From NCBI GenBank assembly GCA_937872085.1, contig CALMQK010000061.1:1-11791 (forward strand): DNA of 11,791 bases, read 5' to 3'. The notes below the pieces were generated by a model, which saw only the letters and a program-made list of their open reading frames with translations, had not been told where the DNA came from and ran no database searches. Position numbers and translations under genes: made by a program. Of the stretch, positions 6,012-11,791 are shown one piece after another. The first letter of the stretch is position 1, and each line of letters begins with the position of its first letter. The DNA comes from an uncultured euryarchaeote. Lineage in GTDB: Archaea > Thermoplasmatota > Thermoplasmata > UBA10834.

Positions 6012-6874
6012 TCGGGAGAGCAGGATGTAGAGGGGCGGCTACGATCGTCAACGCAATAGCCACGGGCAAGGGCGCGGCCTTCGGCATCACTCTCGAGACG
6101 GATGCGGAAGTCAGCTTGGAGGCTGGCTCTGGCGAACTCAGGATCCCCCACTCGACGGAGGGGAGCGGACTCGTGGTGGGGTGCGTTCGTGCGCTGGCCA
6201 AGAAGGCAGGGAAGCCCGAAGTCCACGGTCAGATACGTATCGAGTCCGAGATACCCATATCCAGAGGTCTGAAGAGCAGCAGTGCTGTCTCAAACGCCGT
6301 CGTGCTGGCCACCGCCAGGGCACTCGGGGTGAGCCTTCCAGACTTCGAGCTCATATTGACGGGGATAGAGGAGTCGATCAAAGCTTCAGTGACGATCACT
6401 GGAGCCTTCGATGACGCGTCAGCGTGTTACATGGGAGGGGTCGTCGCGACGGACAACCGGGCGTTCACCGTCCTGCACCAAGGAACCCTGGACCCGGACC
6501 TTGTCGTCATCCTCCACGTTCCAGAAAGGAGGATCACGAAGGCTAGCGTGAAGGACCTGGACTTCAGGCCCATCGCGCACGAGGTCGAGAAGGCCTTCGA
6601 TCTCGCACTCAGGGGGGAGTACCTCAAAGCGATGGAGCTCAACTCCAGGGCGTACTCGAAGGTGCTTGACGTCTCCGAGGACATCGCAAGCCTTGCAAGG
6701 AAGAAAGGCGCGCTCGCGGCAGGCATATCCGGGACTGGCCCTGCCACCGCGATAGTTTGCGACAGGGCCGCGGAGAACGACATCCTTCGAGCCCTGCAGA
6801 GGGAGGAAGGTTCCATTCTCAAGGCCCATGTGAACGACACGCCAGCGACGGAGGTGGTTCCACGGTTATTGTAG
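6008..6874 (+). CDS. aroK: Archaeal shikimate kinase (GHMP kinase family)
   Basis: This 288-residue protein phosphorylates shikimate at O3 with ATP, using the GHMP fold and not the P-loop fold of bacterial AroK. Family signs are the N-terminal block TIVNAIATGKGAAFGI (12-27), the ATP-binding loop PISRGLKSSSAVSNAV (83-98), GAFDDASACYMGG (132-144) with the catalytic-type Asp residues, and the third GHMP motif AGISGTGPATAIV (238-250). Length is typical for the family. The ATG at 6008 overlaps the aroDE stop as ATGA and has GGGAGG (5994-5999) about 8 bases upstream. The frame extends further 5' to 5717, but that part is an alternative reading of aroDE and is not included. The gene sits between shikimate dehydrogenase and EPSP synthase, the exact order of the pathway. 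Confidence 0.93.
   Translation: MIGRAGCRGAATIVNAIATGKGAAFGITLETDAEVSLEAGSGELRIPHSTEGSGLVVGCVRALAKKAGKPEVHGQIRIESEIPISRGLKSSSAVSNAVVLATARALGVSLPDFELILTGIEESIKASVTITGAFDDASACYMGGVVATDNRAFTVLHQGTLDPDLVVILHVPERRITKASVKDLDFRPIAHEVEKAFDLALRGEYLKAMELNSRAYSKVLDVSEDIASLARKKGALAAGISGTGPATAIVCDRAAENDILRALQREEGSILKAHVNDTPATEVVPRLL
6850..6857 (+). promoter_or_regulatory. Strong SD upstream of aroA with no canonical start behind it
   Basis: GGAGGTGG lies inside the last codons of the shikimate kinase gene. In the aroA frame the codons after it are TCC ACG GTT ATT GTA GTC, so no ATG, GTG or TTG falls in the usual window. ATT at 6868 lies 10 bases after the SD and ACG at 6862 lies 4 bases after. Confidence 0.6.
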
Positions 6875-8133
6875 TCCGATCTTCCGTCGCCAGGGGCACT
6901 GTGACGGCGCCTCCGTCTAAATCGTGCACGCACAGAGCGATGGTGCTCGGCGCACTCACGCATTCCAACTTCACGCTTCACAATCCACTCATGGCAGATG
7001 ATACCGTCGCCACGTTGGACGCGCTGCACGCCTTCGGCACCGAGATCAGGAGCAGCTCCATGGGCATGAAGATCCACTGCGAGGAGCTCCGCCCGGCCCA
7101 CGGGATCATCGATGCCAAGAACTCTGGGACTACGATGAGGTTGATCGCGGGTGTGGCGTCTCTCCTTCCGTCCACGATCACGATGACAGGGGACGAGAGC
7201 CTCATCCGAAGACCGATGGGTCCGCTCGCGGACGCCTTGGTCCAGCTGGGTGCGAAATGTGAGTACCTCGGAAAGCGGGGGAACCCACCTCTCACGATCA
7301 CTGGGCCGATTCACAAGTCTTCCGCAGAGATATCCGGGGACATCAGCTCCCAATTCATCTCATCACTGCTCATCGCATGCACTCAGAAGAAGGGGGACAC
7401 GACGCTACGCATCAAGGGGCAGCAGAGGTCCAGGCCGTATGTGGACATCACCCTGAGCATGCTTCGAGAGTTCGGGGCTCACGTGGACGAGGCTGATGGG
7501 GCGTTCACGATCCCTGGAACGCAGCATCTGACGAAAGAATCATACGTCGTGCCGGGAGACTTCTCCTCAGCATCGTTCCCTCTCGTGGCTGCGGCGATGA
7601 CGGGAGGGGATGTCACGGTCCGGAACCTGGACAACTCGTCTCCTCAAGGGGACAAGGCCATCATCGAACATCTGAAGGCCTTCGGGGCGAAGGTCACCGT
7701 GTCACCCAACTCGGTGCGGGCCTCTGGGGGCCGGCTGGTAGGTGCGCAGATCGACGTGAGGCAGACCCCGGACCTCTTCCCGATACTTGCCGTGCTGGGA
7801 TCCGTCGCCGAGGGCAGGACCGTGCTGAAGGGAGGGGAGAACCTGCGCGCCAAGGAGAGCGACAGGATCGCCACCACGACGACCTTCCTGGAACAGATGG
7901 GAGCGAACATAATCGCGACTGAAGATGGATGCGAGATTGAGGGCGTTGACAAGCTCCACGGCGCGACTGTACAGAGCTTCGGAGACCACAGGATACTCAT
8001 GGCAGCTGCGGTAGCGGGGCTCGTGTCCACCACGGAAACGACGATAGATGACACCGAATCGTTCAAGGTCTCCTACCCAGGCTTTCTCAGGGACATGCAT
8101 CAGCTCGGCTGTCGCCTGGTGGTGAGGAAATGA
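6868..8133 (+). CDS. aroA: 3-phosphoshikimate 1-carboxyvinyltransferase (EPSP synthase)
   Basis: The enzyme adds the enolpyruvyl group of PEP to shikimate 3-phosphate. Family motifs are all present: TAPPSKSCTHRAMVLGAL near the N-terminus, NSGTTMRLIAG, GDESLIRRPMGPLADAL, SSQFISSLLIA, GDFSSASFPLVAAA, DLFPILAVLGS, the LRAKESDR segment and SFGDHRILMAAA at the end. From 6868 the protein has 421 residues, the normal size. The start is uncertain. The conserved first strand VRSSVARGTVTAPPSKS needs a start at or before 6874, but the only canonical options are TTG 6757, which adds 37 residues read out of frame through shikimate kinase, or GTG 6901, which removes the first strand. I give ATT 6868, placed after a strong SD, as the best fit. 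The end overlaps aroC as ATGA. Confidence 0.88.
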   Translation: MVVRSSVARGTVTAPPSKSCTHRAMVLGALTHSNFTLHNPLMADDTVATLDALHAFGTEIRSSSMGMKIHCEELRPAHGIIDAKNSGTTMRLIAGVASLLPSTITMTGDESLIRRPMGPLADALVQLGAKCEYLGKRGNPPLTITGPIHKSSAEISGDISSQFISSLLIACTQKKGDTTLRIKGQQRSRPYVDITLSMLREFGAHVDEADGAFTIPGTQHLTKESYVVPGDFSSASFPLVAAAMTGGDVTVRNLDNSSPQGDKAIIEHLKAFGAKVTVSPNSVRASGGRLVGAQIDVRQTPDLFPILAVLGSVAEGRTVLKGGENLRAKESDRIATTTTFLEQMGANIIATEDGCEIEGVDKLHGATVQSFGDHRILMAAAVAGLVSTTETTIDDTESFKVSYPGFLRDMHQLGCRLVVRK

Positions 8134-9206
8134 ACGAATTCGGGGTCAAGTACAGGATCGGCATATTCGGCTCGAGCCACGGCCTGTGCATAGGGGCCAA
8201 GGTCGAGGGATGTCCCCCCGGGTCGAAGATATCGGAGGCCCTGATCCAGGTGGAGCTCGATCGCCGGTCCCCGGGAAGAGGGCCCATCTCGACGACCCGC
8301 AGGGAGCGGGATCGATTGGAGATCGTGTCGGGCATCATCGATGGAAGGGCCACGGGAGGACCGATCGTCGGGCTCGTGAGGAACCTCGACACGGACTCCT
8401 CCGCTTACGATGCATTCAAGAGGGTCCCAAGACCGGGCCACGCCGATTACCCCGCGATGGTTAAGTACGGCGGTCATCACGACCACAGGGGCGGTGGACA
8501 GTTCTCGGGAAGGATGACTGCGGGGCTCGTCATAGGAGGAGCGATCGCGCGCCAATTGCTCGAGAGGAAAGGTGTCTCGATCCTCGCACAGACGGTCCAG
8601 ATAGGCACGATAGCTCTCGAGAAGGATGTCCCGTTCAGCATCGCCGAGAAGATCGTTCGAGCAAGCGCCGTCGGCTGCGCGGACAGAAGGACCGCCGCGG
8701 CAATGACGGAGGCGATAGTGAAGGCTCACGAGGCCAATGACAGCATCGGCGGGATCGTGAGATGCACCGTCGTGGGACTGCCTGTCGGTGTCGGCGAGCC
8801 GTTCTTCGGGTCCATTGAGAGCGTGATGTCCGCGATGATGTACTCCATACCTGGGGTGAAAGGGGTGGAGTTCGGCTCGGGATTCAAGTGCGCCTCGATG
8901 AGGGGCAGTGAACACAACGACCCCTACATCATCAGGAACGGGAAGATACTGGCCAAGACCAACAATGCGGGCGGCATCCTCGGCGGTCTGTCGAATGGGA
9001 TGCCTGTCGAATTCCGGGTTGCGTTCAAACCCACATCATCCATTGCGAAGCCGCAGGCAAGCGTCGATGTCGTGGATAAGAAACCTGTCGAGCTCGTGAT
9101 CAAGGGGCGGCACGACCCGTGCATCGTTCCCCGAGCAGTCCCAGTCGTTGAGAATTCAGCTGCAGCCGTGATACTCGACCTGATGCTCCAGGGGGGATTC
9201 GTCTGA
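8130..9206 (+). CDS. aroC: Chorismate synthase
   Basis: This 358-residue, FMN-dependent enzyme turns EPSP into chorismate. The overall family pattern is clear: FGSSHGLCIG (13-22) with conserved H17, RRSPGRGPISTTRRERD (45-61), RPGHADY (101-107) with conserved H104, GGGQFSGRMTAGLVIGGAI (121-139) and GRHDPCIVPRAVPVVEN (326-342) with R327 and D329. Some normally near-invariant positions differ: GESHG is GSSHG here, and the arginine and glutamate of the usual GGRxSxRET block are Gln and Met. The histidines thought to be catalytic are kept, so an active enzyme is likely. ATG 8130 overlaps the aroA stop as ATGA and follows GGTGAGG at 8121-8127. Its place between aroA and tyrA fits the pathway. Confidence 0.92.
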   Translation: MNEFGVKYRIGIFGSSHGLCIGAKVEGCPPGSKISEALIQVELDRRSPGRGPISTTRRERDRLEIVSGIIDGRATGGPIVGLVRNLDTDSSAYDAFKRVPRPGHADYPAMVKYGGHHDHRGGGQFSGRMTAGLVIGGAIARQLLERKGVSILAQTVQIGTIALEKDVPFSIAEKIVRASAVGCADRRTAAAMTEAIVKAHEANDSIGGIVRCTVVGLPVGVGEPFFGSIESVMSAMMYSIPGVKGVEFGSGFKCASMRGSEHNDPYIIRNGKILAKTNNAGGILGGLSNGMPVEFRVAFKPTSSIAKPQASVDVVDKKPVELVIKGRHDPCIVPRAVPVVENSAAAVILDLMLQGGFV

Positions 9207-9217
9207 CCTCGAAGGAG

Positions 9218-10288
9218 ATGGGCGCTCTCAGATCGGAGATCGAGAGGATCGACTCGGATATCCTTGAGCTCATCGCTCGAAGGGCAGAGGTCGCGCGGGA
9301 GATCGGCCTGACGAAAGCCAAGGACGGCCTTGAGATAAGAGATCGCTCCAGGGAAAAGGCCGTCATCACCCAGTTCGCGAAGAAGGCGAAGCTGCTGGGA
9401 GTGGGTACGAGACTTGCGAACGATATCGCCAAACTCCTGATATCCGATTCCGTCCGCATCCAAAAGGCTGGGGTGGAGAAACCTCTCAAGGGGAAGACCG
9501 CCCTCGTCGTTGGCGGAGCCGGAAGGATGGGAGAGTGGTTCTGCAGGTTCCTGTCGAATCGAGGAGCGGAGGTTGCCATATGGGACCCCCGCGGAAGGCT
9601 GAGGGGTTATGAGAGTCTGAAGACCATGGAGTGGGCTGCGGCAAGCAGCGACATCGTGGTCATCGCAAGCCCTCTCGGGGTCGCCCCGTCAGAACTCGAG
9701 ATGGTACTCGATTCGTCTCCAGCGGGACTCGTGTTCGACCTATGCAGCGTCAAGTCCCACATCGCGGCCCAGCTCAGAGAGGCCGCTGCTGGCGGCTTCC
9801 TGATATCTAGCATTCACCCCATGTTCGGGCCAAAGGCTTGCTCGCCGAGGGGCAAGAACGTCGTAGTCTGTGACTGCGGGTCGGAGGAAGCCAATGACAG
9901 GGTGTCCCAGCTTTTCTCATCGGCCGGTTCCCACGTCAGCCGAACGGGCCTCGACAAGCATGACGAGCTCATGACCTACGTCCTGGGCCTTTCCCATCTA
10001 TGCTCACTGGTCTTCGCAGGCACGATCCGAGCGTCTGGAAAAGACATGGCGGAGCTCAGGAAGGTCCAGGGTCCCTCGTTCGAACGGATGTCCAGGATGG
10101 CTCGGGAGCTGTCAAATGAAAGCAAAAGGGTCTATCATGACATCCAGGCATTGAACCCCCACACCCGGAAGGTGGTCTCCTCGATGGAGCAAGTGCTCCG
10201 AGAGCTCAAGAAGGCGTCCCTAGATGCTGATCCTGTAATGTTCGCCGAGATGATGCGATCAAACAGAGAGTACCTGGAGGTGGACTGA
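9218..10288 (+). CDS. tyrA: Fused chorismate mutase (AroQ) - prephenate dehydrogenase
   Basis: The 356-residue protein makes prephenate from chorismate and oxidises it to 4-hydroxyphenylpyruvate, the tyrosine precursor. Residues 1-88 are an AroQ-type mutase whose R5, R22, K33, D42, R45, E46, S78 and Q82 match, at a constant offset of 6, the active-site residues I recall for the E. coli mutase (R11, R28, K39, D48, R51, E52, S84, Q88). Residues 92-356 are the dehydrogenase: dinucleotide loop VGGAGRMG (98-105), acidic D123 in VAIWDP, which suggests NAD, SIHPMFGPKA (198-207) and H260 in LGLSHL. No ACT or prephenate dehydratase domain is attached. The layout equals E. coli TyrA. ATG 9218 lies 11 bases after aroC; GGAG directly abuts it with no spacing, so translation may depend on coupling to aroC. 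Confidence 0.92.
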   Translation: MGALRSEIERIDSDILELIARRAEVAREIGLTKAKDGLEIRDRSREKAVITQFAKKAKLLGVGTRLANDIAKLLISDSVRIQKAGVEKPLKGKTALVVGGAGRMGEWFCRFLSNRGAEVAIWDPRGRLRGYESLKTMEWAAASSDIVVIASPLGVAPSELEMVLDSSPAGLVFDLCSVKSHIAAQLREAAAGGFLISSIHPMFGPKACSPRGKNVVVCDCGSEEANDRVSQLFSSAGSHVSRTGLDKHDELMTYVLGLSHLCSLVFAGTIRASGKDMAELRKVQGPSFERMSRMARELSNESKRVYHDIQALNPHTRKVVSSMEQVLRELKKASLDADPVMFAEMMRSNREYLEVD

Positions 10289-10289
10289 G

Positions 10290-11357
10290 ATGGCGAAGAA
10301 GAAAGCAGCAATCCTTGGTTCGAGCGGAATGATCGGGCAGAGATTCGCCCAGATGCTTAACGACCACCCCTATTTCGAAGTCGTTGCCTACTGCGCATCC
10401 GACAGGTCAGAAGGGAGGAAGATCTCCGAGGTCTGGCGGTTGCACGATTTCGAGATACCCCGAGGCCTCGAGAACGTCACGATCCAGCCGACTAACCCAG
10501 CGAGTCTGGGAAAGCACGACGTCGAAGTGGTCTTCAGCGGGCTGCCGTCCGAGGTGGCGGGTCCGATCGAGGACGAGTGCGCGGAGCACGGGATGGCGGT
10601 ATTCTCGAACGCTGCGTCGCACCGCATGGAGCATGACACCCCGATCCTCCTCCCGGAGGTCAACCCGGAGCACTTGGCCTCGGTCGTGATCCAGAAGAAG
10701 AGACGGAAGAACGGCGGATTCATAGTCACCAACGCGAACTGCTCCGTCACGGGGCTGGCGCTCGGCCTGAAGCCTCTGATCGATGAGTTCGGTTTCACTG
10801 AGGTGGACGTCGCGACCTACCAGGCGCTCTCGGGAGCTGGATACCCGGGGGTCGCCTCGCTCGACATACTAGGCAACGTGAACCCGTTCATCAAGAACGA
10901 GGAGGAGAAGATGAACCAGGAGGGGGAGGAGATCCTCGGGGAGTTCAAGAACGGCAGGTTCGTCGACTCCCCCCTGAACATACAGGCAAGTTGCGCTCGA
11001 GTCCATGTCAGGGACGGTCACCTCGAGGCGGTGTTCATCCATGACAAGAACATGCCTGACCAGAAGATGATATCCCGGACCCTCTCTCAATTCAAGTCGA
11101 AGCCCCAGAAGCTCGGGCTCCCGAGCGCTCCTGAGCATCCGATAATTGTGAGGACGGAACAGAACAGGCCCCAGCCGATCCTGGACGTGGATGCGGGAAC
11201 CCCCGATAGAGCGAGGGGGATGGCCGTCACGGTGGGAAGGATCAGGGTGGACAAGGGATGCCTGAGATTCTACCTGCTCTCACATAACACCATCAGAGGA
11301 GGAGCTGGGGGCTCCGTCCTCAATGCCGAGCTGGCATTCAAGGAGGGATTGATCTGA
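10290..11357 (+). CDS. asd: Aspartate-semialdehyde dehydrogenase
   Basis: This 355-residue enzyme reduces 4-aspartyl phosphate to aspartate semialdehyde with NAD(P)H. Features in order are the Rossmann loop GSSGMIGQRF (10-19), VFSGLPSEVA (81-90), the catalytic cysteine C151 in TNANCSVTGLALGLKPL, Q178 in ATYQALSGAGYPG (175-187) and the catalytic histidine H244 in CARVHVRDGHLEAVFI. The sequence pattern is that of the archaeal/fungal branch. Length is normal. ATG 10290 follows GGAGGTG at 10276-10282 with seven bases between and starts one base after the tyrA stop. Its product feeds both ADH synthase, the first gene of this operon, and homocysteine formation by the next gene, as well as lysine, threonine and methionine routes. 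Its presence in an aromatic operon makes sense for the archaeal pathway. Confidence 0.94.
   Translation: MAKKKAAILGSSGMIGQRFAQMLNDHPYFEVVAYCASDRSEGRKISEVWRLHDFEIPRGLENVTIQPTNPASLGKHDVEVVFSGLPSEVAGPIEDECAEHGMAVFSNAASHRMEHDTPILLPEVNPEHLASVVIQKKRRKNGGFIVTNANCSVTGLALGLKPLIDEFGFTEVDVATYQALSGAGYPGVASLDILGNVNPFIKNEEEKMNQEGEEILGEFKNGRFVDSPLNIQASCARVHVRDGHLEAVFIHDKNMPDQKMISRTLSQFKSKPQKLGLPSAPEHPIIVRTEQNRPQPILDVDAGTPDRARGMAVTVGRIRVDKGCLRFYLLSHNTIRGGAGGSVLNAELAFKEGLI
11340..11347 (+). promoter_or_regulatory. Strong SD before a CTG start of the DUF39 gene
   Basis: AAGGAGGG near the end of asd is a near-perfect SD. Six bases later comes CTG (11354-11356) in the DUF39 frame, overlapping the asd stop as CTGA. 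The in-frame region from the TAA at 11285-11287 to GTG 11441 contains no ATG, GTG or TTG. Confidence 0.6.
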
Positions 11358-11791
11358 ACGCGAAGAAGGGGACCGCAACGAAGGCCAGTTCGAAGAGCTA
11401 CGACCAGATCAGGAAGAGCATCGAACATGGCGATGCTGTCGTGATGACCGCCGAGGAATTCAAGAAGTTCGTGAGATCCAACGGCACGAAGAAGGCGGCG
11501 AAGGAGGTAGACATCGTCACCACTGGGACGTTCGGGGCCATGTGTTCCTCTGGAGCGTACTTCAACTTCGGTCACTCAGACCCCCCGATCAAGATGCAGA
11601 AGATCTGGCTTGACGGCATCCCCGCATACGGAGGTATGGCCGCGGTCGACGCCTACCTCGGGGCGACCGAGTTGGACGAGTCCAACAACATGCTCCACGG
11701 GGGAGCGCACGTCATCGAGGACCTCGTACGGGGAAAGGCGGTCCGGCTGAAGGCCACAGCCTACGGGACCGACTGCTACCCGAGAAGGGAG
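11354..11791 (+). CDS. DUF39 homocysteine biosynthesis protein, N-terminal part (3' partial)
   Basis: The 146 codons to the right edge encode the N-terminal part of a DUF39-family protein, which in methanogens takes part in making homocysteine from aspartate semialdehyde and sulfide. Diagnostic blocks are VDIVTTGTFGAMCSSGAYFN (52-71), FGHSDPPIKM (72-81), AYGGMAAVDAYLGAT (91-105), GGAHVIEDLVRGK (116-128) and YGTDCYPR (137-144). Two conserved cysteines, C64 and C141, lie 77 residues apart; cysteines in these blocks are considered functional in the family. The N-terminal helix SYDQIRKSIEHGDAVVMTAEE needs a start upstream of GTG 11441, and the only SD-supported one is CTG 11354, overlapping the asd stop as CTGA. 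Its partner ferredoxin-like subunit, if present, would lie beyond the window. Position right after asd, the source of its substrate, supports the role. Confidence 0.85.
   Translation, partial: MNAKKGTATKASSKSYDQIRKSIEHGDAVVMTAEEFKKFVRSNGTKKAAKEVDIVTTGTFGAMCSSGAYFNFGHSDPPIKMQKIWLDGIPAYGGMAAVDAYLGATELDESNNMLHGGAHVIEDLVRGKAVRLKATAYGTDCYPRRE

Noticed and set aside
6757..6867. TTG 6757 as the aroA start
   Set aside because: It would add 37 residues overlapping shikimate kinase with no family similarity and no SD at the expected place.
6427..7353. 308-residue minus-strand frame opposite shikimate kinase and aroA
   Set aside because: Arg/His/Pro-rich composition typical of an antisense shadow, crossing two clear genes.
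8100..8915. 271-residue minus-strand frame opposite aroC
   Set aside because: Composition rich in Arg, His, Asp and Pro with no domain pattern; shadow of chorismate synthase.
1..11791. tRNA, rRNA, CRISPR array, insertion sequence or phage genes
   Set aside because: None was seen on reading both strands; the window is almost fully occupied by metabolic genes.

Overview
The window reads as a fragment of an archaeal chromosome, most likely a euryarchaeon of the Thermoplasmatota (for example the methanogenic Methanomassiliicoccales or an uncultured relative). Three things point there. The aromatic pathway is the archaeal version: ADH synthase, type II dehydroquinate synthase and a GHMP-type shikimate kinase. 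TATA-like boxes and GGTGA-type Shine-Dalgarno (SD) sequences precede genes. The sequence opens with the tail of a secreted protein of a style I associate with Thermoplasmata. The assignment to this group is inference; no rRNA or other marker is present.

Layout. 2-202 is the 3' end of a probable surface protein. 391-1135 is a small plus-strand pair: a GNAT acetyltransferase and an 83-residue two-helix membrane protein. 2577-1132 (minus strand) is a second pair: an HTH-ACT regulator followed 21 bases later by an EamA/DMT-family transporter, whose stop codon interlocks with that of the membrane protein. 2578-2707 is a divergent promoter region. From 2708 to the right edge runs one uninterrupted plus-strand operon of nine genes with junctions from a 7-base overlap to an 11-base gap: ADH synthase, DHQ synthase II, a fused dehydroquinate dehydratase-shikimate dehydrogenase, archaeal shikimate kinase, EPSP synthase (aroA), chorismate synthase (aroC), chorismate mutase-prephenate dehydrogenase (tyrA), aspartate-semialdehyde dehydrogenase (asd) and the start of a DUF39 homocysteine-biosynthesis protein.

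How it works together. Asd makes aspartate semialdehyde. ADH synthase uses it as the entry substrate of the archaeal aromatic route, and the DUF39 protein uses it for homocysteine. The next five proteins carry the flux to chorismate, and TyrA commits it towards tyrosine. The divergent HTH-ACT protein is a good candidate for the amino-acid-sensing regulator, and the EamA protein a possible exporter; both roles are inferred from position.

The pathway is not new. The points worth a second look are two operon genes (aroA and the DUF39 gene) that have strong SD sequences but no ATG, GTG or TTG in the expected place, cofactor-motif and active-site departures in AroE and AroC, and the uncharacterised regulator-transporter unit. 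I saw no tRNA, rRNA, CRISPR array, insertion sequence or clear terminator.
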